From Ectopseudomonas khazarica (GTDB taxonomy: Bacteria; Pseudomonadota; Gammaproteobacteria; Pseudomonadales; Pseudomonadaceae), in NCBI RefSeq assembly GCF_004521985.1, contig NZ_SBHZ01000001.1, positions 310,001 through 374,000 on the forward strand: a DNA stretch of 64,000 nucleotides, in the 5' to 3' direction. This document shows positions 49,830 through 58,551 of the stretch, piece by piece. The position numbers and the translations under genes were made by a program. How positions within the stretch are numbered: position 1 is the stretch's first letter; the number at the start of each line of letters is the position of its first letter. The notes below the pieces were generated by a model, which worked only from the letters and a program-made list of their open reading frames with translations, searched no databases and had not been told where the DNA came from.

Positions 49830-50315
49830 ATGAGCAATGCGCTTTTCGATATTCCGGTCACCACCATCAAGGGCGAGCAGAAAACCCTGGCGGACTTCGG
49901 CGGCAAGGCCGTGCTGGTGGTCAACACCGCCAGCAAGTGCGGCTTCACTCCTCAGTACAAGGGCCTGGAAAGCATCTGGCAGCAGTACAAGGACAAGGGC
50001 CTGGTGGTGCTTGGCTTCCCCTGCAACCAGTTCGGCAAGCAGGAGCCGGGTGACGAAGGGGCGATCTCCGAGTTCTGCGAGCTGAACTTCGGTGTCAGCT
50101 TCCCGCTGTTCAAGAAGGTCGACGTCAATGGCAGCGATGCGCATCCGCTGTTCGTGCAGTTGAAGAAGCGTGCGCCGGGCCTGCTCGGCAGCCAGGGCAT
50201 CAAATGGAACTTCACCAAGTTCCTGATTGGTGAGGATGGCCAGGTGGTCAAGCGTTTCGCCCCGACCACCAAGCCGGAAGAGCTGGGCAGCGAGATCGAA
50301 GCGCTGTTGAAATGA
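49830..50315 (+). CDS. Glutathione peroxidase (Cys type)
   Basis: This 161-residue thiol peroxidase reduces peroxides with thioredoxin or glutathione. The peroxidatic C37 sits in NTASKCGFTPQYKGLE; the Gln and Trp of the active site are in LGFPCNQFGKQEPG and IKWNFTKFL. It is a cysteine, not selenocysteine, enzyme. Its stop overlaps the MarR start (ATGA), so the regulator is translationally coupled. Confidence 0.94.
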   Translation: MSNALFDIPVTTIKGEQKTLADFGGKAVLVVNTASKCGFTPQYKGLESIWQQYKDKGLVVLGFPCNQFGKQEPGDEGAISEFCELNFGVSFPLFKKVDVNGSDAHPLFVQLKKRAPGLLGSQGIKWNFTKFLIGEDGQVVKRFAPTTKPEELGSEIEALLK

Positions 50316-50770
50316 GTGCATCCGATAGCGCGCAACTGCAGCTGGACAACCAGCTGTGTTTCAAGCTGTACGCGGCGTCACGCGCGGTCATTCGTGCCTA
50401 CAAGCCGATGCTCGACGCGCTGGGCCTGACCTACCCGCAGTACCTGGTGATGCTGGTGCTGTGGCAATGGCAGGACGAGGCGCCGGTGCAGCCCACGCTC
50501 AAGGCGCTCGGCCAGCGCCTGCAGCTGGATTCGGGGACCCTCACGCCGCTGCTCAAGCGCCTGGAGCAGATGGGTCTGGTGCTGCGGCGGCGCTCGGTCA
50601 GCGACGAACGTGAGGTGCATCTGGCACTGAGCGAGGCGGGGCAGGGCTTGCGCGCGCAGGTCCCGCCATTGAAGGCGCAGCTGCTGTGCCAGTTCGCCGA
50701 TCAGGAGCTGCTGGAGATGGAGGGGCTGCGGCGCAATCTGGACCAGTTGCTGGCCAGGCTCAACGGCTGA
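50312..50770 (+). CDS. ospR: OhrR/OspR-type MarR regulator
   Basis: This 152-residue MarR-family repressor has the peroxide-sensing C16 in QLCFKLYAASRAVIRAYKPML, a second cysteine in AQLLCQFADQ near 127, and a winged helix (LGQRLQLDSGTLTPLLKRLEQ, RRRSVSDEREVHL). The Cys near the N-terminus is the OhrR-type sensor. The gene lies in one operon with glutathione peroxidase behind a palindromic operator, as for OspR of P. aeruginosa. Its 3' end overlaps the convergent sagS-like gene by 11 bases. Confidence 0.9.
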   Translation: MSASDSAQLQLDNQLCFKLYAASRAVIRAYKPMLDALGLTYPQYLVMLVLWQWQDEAPVQPTLKALGQRLQLDSGTLTPLLKRLEQMGLVLRRRSVSDEREVHLALSEAGQGLRAQVPPLKAQLLCQFADQELLEMEGLRRNLDQLLARLNG

Positions 50771-53081
50771 CGCTCTCAGGCAGCCAGGTGTTGAGCATGT
50801 TGGCCAGCTCCTCGCGCTGGAAGGGCTTGGCCAGGTAATCGTTCATGCCGGCGGCGCGACAGCGTTCGCGCTCGTCGGACAGCGCATTGGCGGTCAGGGC
50901 CACGATCGGCAGTTCCGGCCAGCGACCGTTGCTGCGAATGCGCCGGCTGGCCTCGTAGCCATCCATCACCGGCATGTTGCAGTCCATCAGGACCAGGTCG
51001 ACGGACTCCTGCTCCAGCACGTCCAGGGCCTCGGCGCCGTGGCCGGCGATCAGTACCTGGTAGCCGAGCTTGCTCAGCATGCCCTTGGCCACCATCTGGT
51101 TCACTGGGTTGTCCTCGACCAGCAGCACGCGGGCCGAACTCGAGCGGGTCGGCTTGGTCTGGGCGTCGGCATGCACGTCGCCGTCGTCGCTCTGCAGAAT
51201 GTGCCGCAGCACCTGGATCAGGCCGCTGCGGGACAGCGGGCGGGCGATCTGCAGCAGGGGCATGAGACGCTGCGCCTGATCGTGCGGCAGGAAGTTGCCA
51301 TAGGCCGTCACCAGCAGCACCGGTGTGCTGATGGCCGGGCGAATGCCGAGCAGGCACTCCGGGCAGTCGCTGATCAGCAGGTCGGCGTCGACACCGAGCA
51401 GGCTGGCATCGGTATCCAGGCGGCGGAAGCCCAGGCCCCAGGCGGGCAGCCACTGGCTGAGCATCTGCTGCAGGCCGCTGCTGGCGGCGGTCAGCGCGAC
51501 GATGTTGCCTTGCAGCAGCGGCTGCGGGTTGGCCTGCGCATGCGTGGGCAGCGGCAGTTCGGCGCGGAACTCGCTGCCGAAGCCTTCCTTGGAGTCGAGG
51601 CTGAGCTGGCCATGCATGGCCTCGCAGAGACGTCGGGTCAGCGCCAGGCCGAGGCCGGTACCGCCATACTCGCGGGTGATGCCCACCTCGGCCTGGGCGA
51701 AAGGCTGGAAGATGCGCGCCTGGGCTTCCTCGGAGATGCCGATGCCGGTATCGCGCACGCGGATGCAGATCCCCTCGGGGCAGCGCGTCAGCGCCAGGTC
51801 GACGCGGCCGAAGCGGGTGAACTTCAAGGCATTGGACAGCAGGTTGCTGACGATCTGGCGCACCCGGGTCGGGTCACCCAGCACCTGCGCCGGCAGCGCG
51901 GGGTCGATCAGGCAGGTCAGCTCGACGGCACCTGCCGCGTTCTGCGACAGCAGGCTGGCGGTTTCTTCGGCCAGGGCGCCGATATCGAACGGGATGGACT
52001 CCAGTTCGAGTTGCCCGGCCTCGAACTTGGACAGGTCGAGGATATCGTTGAGCAGGTCGACCAGCACCTTGCCGGAGTCATGGGCGATGCCCAGCTGCTG
52101 GCGTTGTTCGGCACTGAGCGGGCCGTCCAGTGCCAGGGCGAGCATGCCCAGCAGGCCGTTGAGCGGCGTGCGAATCTCGTGGCTCATGTTGGCCAGGAAG
52201 GCCGAACGCGCCTGCGCCATGTTCAGCGCCGTGGTACGGGCGACCTCGAGTTCGCGGTTGGACTGGCTGAGGCGGGCATTGGTGGCCTTGAGTTCGGCCG
52301 TGCGCGCCGAAACGATGTTCTCCAGCTCGTTCAGGTACTGGGTCAGGCGGTCCTCGGCATTGCGCCGCTGCTCGATTTCCTGGGCGATGCTCGACAGCTG
52401 GCGGTTGGTGACCTCCACCAGAATGCCGATCTCATCGCGCTCGTGGCCTTCCGGGCAGGGCACCGGACGATGTTGCGGGTCCTGCGGGTTGCGCTCGCTG
52501 AGCGCGCGAATCACGCCGGTCAGCGGCTTGGTCAGCATGAAGTAGAACAGCACCAGCAGGATCAGCGACAGCAGCAGGCTGCGGGCGAAACCGGTCAGCA
52601 GGGTCAGCAGGGAGCGCCGCAGAAAGTGGCTGCCGAAGGCATAGGTGTCGACCTCCAGGCGCAGAATGCCCAGCGCCTCATGGGGCGCATGGGAGACGAA
52701 GAGCGGGTCCTGGAATTCGCGCTCGGCTCTGAACAGGCTGTCGCTGAATACCCTGTAGCGACTCTCGCTGCGCGGCCGGCTGACGCTGGCCAGCACCAGG
52801 CCGCTGTTGTCGATCAGCTCGGCGCGGGTAACCGCTGGCGAGCGCAACAGGCCGAGCACCAGCTCCTGGGCCAGTTCCGCGTCGATGTTGTAGGCGATGC
52901 GCGCTGCCGGGTTGTGGCTGATTTCCAGCAGGGCGCGAATCTCTCGGTTGATGGAGGCGTCTTCGCTGGCATAATCGATCGCCACCTGGGTGACGCTCAA
53001 CAGCGTGCCGAGGATAAACGCCACCAGCACGGTCAGGCCGGCCTGTTTGAATGACAGGCGATTGGTGAGCGAAATATCCAT
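50760..53081 (-). CDS. sagS: Hybrid sensor histidine kinase (SagS-like)
   Basis: This 773-residue membrane kinase has two transmembrane helices (about residues 15-35 and 163-184) flanking a periplasmic sensor of roughly 130 residues, a HAMP-like linker, a coiled coil, the phosphoacceptor H301 in FLANMSHEIRTPLNG, an ATPase domain (DTGIGISEEAQARIFQPF, GGTGLGLALT), a degenerate receiver-like segment, and a C-terminal receiver (LVLMDCNMPVMDGYEAS). SagS of P. aeruginosa controls attachment and biofilm switching, and the gpx-ospR-sagS order matches. No Hpt domain is present, so an external one is needed. Confidence 0.88.
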   Translation of the reverse strand: MDISLTNRLSFKQAGLTVLVAFILGTLLSVTQVAIDYASEDASINREIRALLEISHNPAARIAYNIDAELAQELVLGLLRSPAVTRAELIDNSGLVLASVSRPRSESRYRVFSDSLFRAEREFQDPLFVSHAPHEALGILRLEVDTYAFGSHFLRRSLLTLLTGFARSLLLSLILLVLFYFMLTKPLTGVIRALSERNPQDPQHRPVPCPEGHERDEIGILVEVTNRQLSSIAQEIEQRRNAEDRLTQYLNELENIVSARTAELKATNARLSQSNRELEVARTTALNMAQARSAFLANMSHEIRTPLNGLLGMLALALDGPLSAEQRQQLGIAHDSGKVLVDLLNDILDLSKFEAGQLELESIPFDIGALAEETASLLSQNAAGAVELTCLIDPALPAQVLGDPTRVRQIVSNLLSNALKFTRFGRVDLALTRCPEGICIRVRDTGIGISEEAQARIFQPFAQAEVGITREYGGTGLGLALTRRLCEAMHGQLSLDSKEGFGSEFRAELPLPTHAQANPQPLLQGNIVALTAASSGLQQMLSQWLPAWGLGFRRLDTDASLLGVDADLLISDCPECLLGIRPAISTPVLLVTAYGNFLPHDQAQRLMPLLQIARPLSRSGLIQVLRHILQSDDGDVHADAQTKPTRSSSARVLLVEDNPVNQMVAKGMLSKLGYQVLIAGHGAEALDVLEQESVDLVLMDCNMPVMDGYEASRRIRSNGRWPELPIVALTANALSDERERCRAAGMNDYLAKPFQREELANMLNTWLPESVSR

Positions 53082-53189
53082 GAATGTGTGCGTGTCTCTG
53101 ATCCTTGGCGCATGCCAAGCATAGCTGATCGCGACGCTGTATCGGCAGAGCCTGCAACGTGCGGTTCTGCGCAAAAGGAGTAGTCGATC

Positions 53190-54080
53190 GTGGATTCCCG
53201 ATTGCTGGACTTTCTGGCCCGCGCCGAGCAGGTGCTGGAACGCCTTGAACCCTTGCTGCCGGCGCTGCGTCCGCACGTGGACTGGAGCCACTGCGTGGCG
53301 GCGCGCTGGGTGCGTGATGGCCGCAGTGGTTTCCTGCAGCCGCTGGACGTGTGCCTGGACCTGTCGCTGAGCGATCTGCTGGGGGTGGATGTCCAGCGCG
53401 AGCAGCTGGCGCGCAACACCCGTCAGTTCGTCAGCGGCCTGCCGGCCAACCACGCACTGCTGTGGGGGGCGCGGGGTACGGGCAAGTCATCGCTGGTGCG
53501 CGCCCTGCTCGCCGAGCACGCTGCGGCAGGCCTGCGCCTGATCGAGATCGAACGCGACCACCTGGCCGATCTGCCACGGGTGGTGGAGCTGCTGGCGGGG
53601 CTGTCGCAGCGTTTCGTGCTGTTCTGTGACGACCTCTCGTTCGAGGCGGGCGAGGGCGACTACCGGGTGCTCAAGAGCGTGCTCGACGGCTCGCTGGAGC
53701 AGGCGCCGGACAATGTATTGCTGTACGCCACCTCCAACCGCCGCCATCTGGTGCCCGAGCGGCAGAGCGACAACGAGAACTGGAAGATGGTCGATGGCGA
53801 GCTGCACCCCAGCGAGGCCGTCGAGGACAAGATCGCGCTGTCCGACCGCTTCGGTCTGTGGCTGTCGTTCTATCCCTTCAGCCAGGAGCACTTCCTGATC
53901 GTCGTGCGTCATTGGGTCGAGGTACAGGCGCGCCAGGTCGGCCTGCGCTGGAACTGGGACGAGGCGCTGGAAAAGGCCGCCATTCGCTGGGCGCTGGGGC
54001 GCGGTAACCGCAACGGCCGTTGCGCTTATCAGTTCGCCCGTCACTGGGTCGGCCTGCAACTGCTGGAGCAACAGGCATGA
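53190..54080 (+). CDS. DUF815-family P-loop ATPase
   Basis: This 296-residue AAA-like ATPase has Walker A GARGTGKSSL near residue 95, Walker B VLFCDDLSF and the sensor-type LLYATSNRRHLVPE. The function of DUF815 is not known. The start is GTG with AAGGAG nine bases upstream. It is divergent from sagS, and its stop overlaps the msrC start (ATGA), implying coupled translation. Confidence 0.85.
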   Translation: MDSRLLDFLARAEQVLERLEPLLPALRPHVDWSHCVAARWVRDGRSGFLQPLDVCLDLSLSDLLGVDVQREQLARNTRQFVSGLPANHALLWGARGTGKSSLVRALLAEHAAAGLRLIEIERDHLADLPRVVELLAGLSQRFVLFCDDLSFEAGEGDYRVLKSVLDGSLEQAPDNVLLYATSNRRHLVPERQSDNENWKMVDGELHPSEAVEDKIALSDRFGLWLSFYPFSQEHFLIVVRHWVEVQARQVGLRWNWDEALEKAAIRWALGRGNRNGRCAYQFARHWVGLQLLEQQA

Positions 54081-54559
54081 TCGATCTGTCGCAAACCGGC
54101 TCCGGACTCGATGGCTACCGCTTGCTGAGCGCACAGCTGGAGGCGCTGCTCAGCGGCGAGCGGGATTTCATCGCCAATGCCGCGCAGTTCTCCGCCTTCC
54201 TCTTCCATGAACTGGCGGACCTGAACTGGGCGGGTTTCTACCTGGTCAAGGACGGCGAACTGGTGCTCGGGCCGTTCCAGGGCAAGGTTGCCTGCGTGCG
54301 CATCCCCTTCGGCCGTGGCGTCTGTGGCGCCGCTGCTGCCAGCCGGCAGACGCAGCGCATCGAAGACGTGCATGCCTTCGCCGGGCATATCGCCTGCGAC
54401 AGCGCCTCGAACAGCGAGCTGGTCGTGCCGCTGGTGAAGGATGCCCGACTGATCGGGGTGCTGGACCTGGACAGCCCGTCGCTCGGGCGTTTCAGCGAGG
54501 CCGATCAGGCCGGGGTCGAGGCGCTGGCGGCGATCTTCCTGGCAGCCAGCGACTGCTGA
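54077..54559 (+). CDS. msrC: Free methionine-(R)-sulfoxide reductase
   Basis: This 160-residue GAF-domain enzyme reduces free methionine-R-sulfoxide with thioredoxin. The three conserved cysteines are C73, C83 and C107 (GKVACVRIPFGRGVCG and GHIACDSASNSELVVPL), with the same spacing as in E. coli fRMsr (84, 94, 118). It overlaps the ATPase gene by four bases. The neighbouring peroxidase and its sensor make this stretch rich in redox-defence functions. Confidence 0.92.
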   Translation: MIDLSQTGSGLDGYRLLSAQLEALLSGERDFIANAAQFSAFLFHELADLNWAGFYLVKDGELVLGPFQGKVACVRIPFGRGVCGAAAASRQTQRIEDVHAFAGHIACDSASNSELVVPLVKDARLIGVLDLDSPSLGRFSEADQAGVEALAAIFLAASDC

Positions 54560-54695
54560 GCCGTGACGGGGCACCAGCGGCCGCGCACCGGCGCGGCTGC
54601 GTGCCCACGACCGGCGCGCCTTGCGCAACGGCTCAGGACAAGCGCTGCTCAAGTCATTAAACTCGCCCGGTTCTCGCCATTCCGGATTCCGCACC

Positions 54696-55526
54696 ATGCA
54701 GCACCCCGCCGAACACTCTCCGCTGGGCAAGTCCAGCCAGTACATCGCCGAATACAGCCCCGAACTGCTGTTTCCCATTTCGCGCACGACCAAGTGGGCC
54801 GAGCTGGGCCTGGATGGCGCCAACCTGCCGTATCAGGGCGTGGATTACTGGAACTGCTATGAGCTTTCCTGGCTGCTGCCGTCCGGCAAGCCGGTGGTGG
54901 CCATCGCCGAATTCGCCATCCCGGCCGATTCGCCGAACATCATCGAGTCGAAGTCGTTCAAGCTCTATCTCAACTCGCTGAACCAGACGATGTTCGCCAG
55001 TTGGGACGAGGTGCAGGCGACCCTGGCCAGTGATCTGTCTGCGGTGGCCGGCAAGCCGGTGGCCGTGCGTCTGCGTTCGCTGGCGGAAGTGGCGGAGGAG
55101 GGCGTGGCGACGTTGCCGGGCCAGTGCATCGACGACCTGGAAATCAGCGTCAGCCAGTACGATCACCCGCAGCCGGAGCTGCTGCGTTGTGACGCCGGAC
55201 GGGTGGAGGAGGCGTGCCTGCACAGCCACCTGCTCAAATCCAACTGCCCGGTCACCGGTCAGCCGGACTGGGGCAGCCTGGTGGTGCACTACCAGGGCGC
55301 GGCGCTGGACCCTGCCAGCCTGTTGGCCTATCTGGTGAGCTTCCGTCAGCACGCCGACTTCCACGAACAGTGCGTGGAGCGCATCTTCCTCGACCTGCAG
55401 CGCCTGCTGAACCCGCAGTCGCTGACCGTGTATGCGCGCTACGTACGCCGTGGAGGGCTGGACATCAATCCCTACCGCAGCACGGACGCGATCACTAGCG
55501 AGAACGGTCGTCTCGCGCGTCAGTGA
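54696..55526 (+). CDS. queF: NADPH-dependent 7-cyano-7-deazaguanine reductase
   Basis: This 276-residue bimodular (E. coli-type) QueF reduces preQ0 to preQ1 in queuosine biosynthesis. The catalytic C184 ([13 protein letters not shown]) and D191 are in place, as is the [16 protein letters not shown] motif at 84-94. The ATG at MQHPAEHS gives the family start. A strong terminator follows. Confidence 0.95.
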   Translation: MQHPAEHSPLGKSSQYIAEYSPELLFPISRTTKWAELGLDGANLPYQGVDYWNCYELSWLLPSGKPVVAIAEFAIPADSPNIIESKSFKLYLNSLNQTMFASWDEVQATLASDLSAVAGKPVAVRLRSLAEVAEEGVATLPGQCIDDLEISVSQYDHPQPELLRCDAGRVEEACLHSHLLKSNCPVTGQPDWGSLVVHYQGAALDPASLLAYLVSFRQHADFHEQCVERIFLDLQRLLNPQSLTVYARYVRRGGLDINPYRSTDAITSENGRLARQ

Positions 55527-55534
55527 TGCCATGA

Positions 55535-55560
55535 AAAATGCCGCCATCGGGCGGCATTTT
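55535..55560. terminator. Bidirectional terminator after queF
   Basis: An 11-bp stem AAAATGCCGCC/GGCGGCATTTT with an ATCG loop carries A and T runs on its two sides. It can stop queF and the convergent DUF4404 gene. Confidence 0.8.
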
Positions 55561-55597
55561 CTGCTGGAGGCGCCGGTGTCATCCGGCGCTGGCTTGT

Positions 55598-55864
55598 TCA
55601 GATGCCCATGTTGGCCAGGCTTTGCATGATGTTGCGCAGAGTGCCGGCGAGCGTGGGGTGGCTGGCCTCGAAACGCTCCACTGCCAGGTTGACGCCATCG
55701 ACCAGCGTCGCATCCGGTGCAGCCGCGGCCTCGCGCGCCAGTTGCACCTCGATTTCCTGGGTCAGCAGGTAAAGCGATGCCCGTTCTTCCTCACTGAGCG
55801 GCGTGTCCTGGGCCAGGTGTTGCTGTAGGGCTTCCAGTTGCTGCTGCAGGTCGCTTGCTGGCAT
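55598..55864 (-). CDS. DUF4404-family small helical protein
   Basis: This 88-residue acidic helical protein begins MPASDLQQQLEALQQHLAQ and ends HPTLAGTLRNIMQSLANMGI, matching the DUF4404 family of unknown function. AAGGAG lies before the ATG. It lies 116 bases downstream of the HAD-like gene on the same strand. Confidence 0.82.
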   Translation of the reverse strand: MPASDLQQQLEALQQHLAQDTPLSEEERASLYLLTQEIEVQLAREAAAAPDATLVDGVNLAVERFEASHPTLAGTLRNIMQSLANMGI

Positions 55865-55980
55865 AGAGTTCTCCTTGTCGAATCGGCATAGGCATTGACC
55901 CCAGGCCATGCTGGAAGTTTTCCGCCTGTACCTGAAGGGTACTCCAAGCGTGGCGCTTTTGCCTGACCCGGATCAACCGC

Positions 55981-56697
55981 TCAGGGTCTTTCGCCCTTGC
56001 TGCGGCGCATGCCGATGTCGTCCAGGCTGGCGGCGATTTCGCCCAGGTGATCGACCACCGAATGAGCGCCCAGGCGATAGAGCTGCAGCGTGGCTTCGGC
56101 ACGCAGGCGCTCCTGCTGGTTGCCGGCCAGCGCCTGCCAGTCGGCCGGGGCATGCCCGCACAAGGGGCCGCAGGCGGCCAGGCCGATGGTCCAGCAACCG
56201 GCGTTCAGCCCGGCCTGCAGCAGCAGCGGGTTGCCGCTGACCAGGATGCAGCCGTCCAGGCGCTCGACCCCCAGCTGAGTCAGCGCTTGCCAGCAGCTGT
56301 CGGGGGCCGGCCAGGCTCTGGCCTGCTGCGGCAGGGCTGCCAGCACCGAGTCCGGCAGCGCCTCGGCCAGGCGCAGGCTGGCATCGCTCGGCAGCCTGTC
56401 GAGCCAGGCGCAAGGCACGCCACCGTCGGCCAGGTCATTGAGCAGGCGTTCGGCGCCTGGCGCCAGTTCGGCGTGTTCTCCGGCCACCTCGCTGAGCGTC
56501 TCCCGCAGGGCCTGCAGCTGCGCTGGCGTCGCGGGGCGCCCCAGTGAAGCCTCCAGTGCCTGCTGAGGGGTGTCGACAGGCGTCGTTGTGCTGCATTCGG
56601 GGTAGAGCCGTTGCAGGGCGACGGGCAGCGTGCGCGCGCCGAAGTCGACCAGGCAGCCGGATAGCTCGAAGAGGAGGGCGGTCGGGGAGGAGGGCAT
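55981..56697 (-). CDS. Phosphonatase-like HAD protein with degenerate active site
   Basis: This 238-residue protein aligns with the phosphonoacetaldehyde-hydrolase branch of the HAD family (LLFELSGCLVDFGARTLP at the start, GLNAGCWTIGLA and GAHSVVDHLGEI near the end). The HAD nucleophile Asp of motif I is E11, the second Asp is Ser, and the acidic motif IV (normally G-D) reads SGNP at 154-157. It should not have phosphatase activity. No phn genes are nearby. Confidence 0.75.
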   Translation of the reverse strand: MPSSPTALLFELSGCLVDFGARTLPVALQRLYPECSTTTPVDTPQQALEASLGRPATPAQLQALRETLSEVAGEHAELAPGAERLLNDLADGGVPCAWLDRLPSDASLRLAEALPDSVLAALPQQARAWPAPDSCWQALTQLGVERLDGCILVSGNPLLLQAGLNAGCWTIGLAACGPLCGHAPADWQALAGNQQERLRAEATLQLYRLGAHSVVDHLGEIAASLDDIGMRRSKGERP

Positions 56698-56759
56698 GGC
56701 AGCGTCCGTGACAGTGGCCCCGCTCAATCTACTGGCGCTGGATGACCAAAAGATGACCG

Positions 56760-57170
56760 TCAGGTGACGGCGAACAGCGCACGCACGTGTTCTGGCAGGG
56801 CAACGGAACGGCCGCTGGCGTGATCGACCCACACCAGCTTGCAGTAACCTTCGCCGTACAGCGTCTCGGGATCGTCCAGCGTGCTCAGGCGATGCTCGAC
56901 TACCAGGCTGCTGCGACCAGCCTTGCCGGCGCGCAGCTCGACGATCACGGTCGCCGGGTGGACCACGGGTTTCAGGTAGGTGTGCTGGGTCTGCAGCACG
57001 ACCGGGCCCTGGGGCACGTTGCTCATGGGCACGCCCGCCAGTTCGAGCCAGGCGACGCGGGCTTCCTCCAGGTATTGCATGTAGATGATGTTGTTGACGT
57101 GTCCGTAGCTGTCCATGTCGCCCCAGCGTACGGGGATGTGGGCGGTATGCAGCAGTGTCTTATCGGTCAT
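56760..57170 (-). CDS. Hotdog thioesterase (YbgC/FadM-like)
   Basis: This 136-residue acyl-CoA thioesterase shows the 4HBT signature VRWGDMDSYGHVNNIIYMQYLEE (motif WGDMDSYGHVNN at about 16-27). It may recycle long-chain or aromatic acyl-CoA. It is divergent from mlaA, with about 100 bases between them. Confidence 0.88.
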   Translation of the reverse strand: MTDKTLLHTAHIPVRWGDMDSYGHVNNIIYMQYLEEARVAWLELAGVPMSNVPQGPVVLQTQHTYLKPVVHPATVIVELRAGKAGRSSLVVEHRLSTLDDPETLYGEGYCKLVWVDHASGRSVALPEHVRALFAVT

Positions 57171-57274
57171 GGCAATTGTTCGCTATGCTGCCCAATCCGG
57201 GCTCCTGGCTTTATACTACGCGGCCTTCGGGCCGCTGGCGGTGGCCACGTTATTTTCCTCAAGGAGAGAATTCA

Positions 57275-57979
57275 ATGCATGTGACCGGTACTCGCTGGAT
57301 CGCGCGCCTCGGCAGTCTGGTCGCGCTCGTCGGCCTGAGCTGCTTGCCTGTGCTGAGTCAGGCGGCGTCGGAGGATGACCCCTGGGAGGGTTTCAACCGC
57401 GCCATGTTCAGCTTCAACGACACGCTCGACACCTACGCGCTGAAGCCGGTCGCACAGGGCTACCAGGCCGTGACGCCGCAGTTCCTCGAAGACGGCGTGC
57501 ACAATGTCTTCGGCAATATCGGCGATGTCGGCAACCTGGCCAACAACCTGCTGCAGGGCAAGTTCCACGATGCCGGCGTCGATACCGGTCGTCTGCTGTT
57601 CAACACCACCTTCGGTCTGCTGGGCTTCTTCGATGTGGCCAAGCACATGGGGCTGCAGAAGAACGACGAAGACTTCGGCCAGACCCTCGGCGCCTGGGGT
57701 GTGGGGAGCGGGCCCTACCTGGTGATCCCGTTCCTCGGCCCGAGCACCGTGCGTGATGCCACCGGCCGCGTACCGGACAGCTTCCTGACGCCCTATCCGT
57801 ACATGGACCACGTGCCGACCCGCAACGTGACCCGTGGCGTGGAAGTCATCGACACCCGTGCCAGCCTGCTGCAGGCCGAGCGCCTGGTCAGCGGCGACAA
57901 GTACATCTTCATCCGCAACGCCTACCTGCAGAGCCGCGAGTTCAAGGTCAAGGACGGTGAGGTCGAGGACGACTTCTGA
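57275..57979 (+). CDS. mlaA: Outer-membrane lipid asymmetry protein MlaA (VacJ)
   Basis: This 234-residue protein removes misplaced phospholipids from the outer leaflet and hands them to MlaC. The core DDPWEGFNRAMFSFNDTLD and the GPYLVIPFLGPSTVRD segment are diagnostic. The N-terminus is a signal peptide ending near LSQA-A (residue 31). I do not see a clear lipobox, although E. coli MlaA is a lipoprotein; VGLSC at 19-23 is a poor match. AAGGAG precedes the ATG. No other mla genes are in the window. Confidence 0.93.
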   Translation: MHVTGTRWIARLGSLVALVGLSCLPVLSQAASEDDPWEGFNRAMFSFNDTLDTYALKPVAQGYQAVTPQFLEDGVHNVFGNIGDVGNLANNLLQGKFHDAGVDTGRLLFNTTFGLLGFFDVAKHMGLQKNDEDFGQTLGAWGVGSGPYLVIPFLGPSTVRDATGRVPDSFLTPYPYMDHVPTRNVTRGVEVIDTRASLLQAERLVSGDKYIFIRNAYLQSREFKVKDGEVEDDF

Positions 57980-57995
57980 GCACCTTGGCGGATGC

Positions 57996-58024
57996 AAAAA
58001 AGGCGGCCCAGGGCCGCCTTTTTC
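57996..58024. terminator. Bidirectional terminator between mlaA and the PilZ gene
   Basis: A 9-bp stem AAGGCGGCC/GGCCGCCTT with an A-run on the left and five T on the right lies 17 bases after the mlaA stop. Confidence 0.85.
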
Positions 58025-58037
58025 GTAAGGGCAGATT

Positions 58038-58337
58038 TCAGCTCATGGAGAGGATGGCCAGCCCGAGCGACTGACGGCCATCCTCGAGTTCACTGATGCG
58101 CACCACCTCGGCCTGGGCATCGAGGCCCGCCAGCTCGTTGTGTTCGGAGGGGATGTGGACCTTGACCTTGTCGCCCATGCTCAAGGTGACTTCGGCCTCG
58201 ATTTGCATGCCGGTACTGGAGAGATCCAGGCACATTGCCGGGATTTCCCGGCCAGCATGATGGAGGATGACTGGAGCTTCCAATCGCATGCGGATGTAGT
58301 CGCGTTTCTCGCTGTACGCTCGATCGTTCTGACTCAT
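58038..58337 (-). CDS. PilZ-domain protein (candidate c-di-GMP receptor)
   Basis: This 99-residue protein contains the c-di-GMP-binding RxxxR (EKRDYIRMRLEAPV, residues 11-24) and DLSSTGMQIE motifs of PilZ domains. It consists of the domain alone. It may sense c-di-GMP and act on motility or surface structures. It is divergent from the RssB-like response regulator, which also acts in stress signalling. Confidence 0.88.
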   Translation of the reverse strand: MSQNDRAYSEKRDYIRMRLEAPVILHHAGREIPAMCLDLSSTGMQIEAEVTLSMGDKVKVHIPSEHNELAGLDAQAEVVRISELEDGRQSLGLAILSMS

Positions 58338-58551
58338 GGACCCTGTCCTCTTCTTATGAGCTCTCCCGCGGCTCTTATAACCCCCGCCGATTTGACCTGT
58401 AAAGCCGCCGAACGACGACCGGTCCCGGCTTGAATCGCTGGACAGATGGGAGTACCGTCTGCCCCTTGAAATCGCCCTGGCGCCACCGATGCGGCGCCGC
58501 GCTACGGGCAGTGACCAAAAATTGCCCTGGCGCAGTTTGCCTGGATACCCC

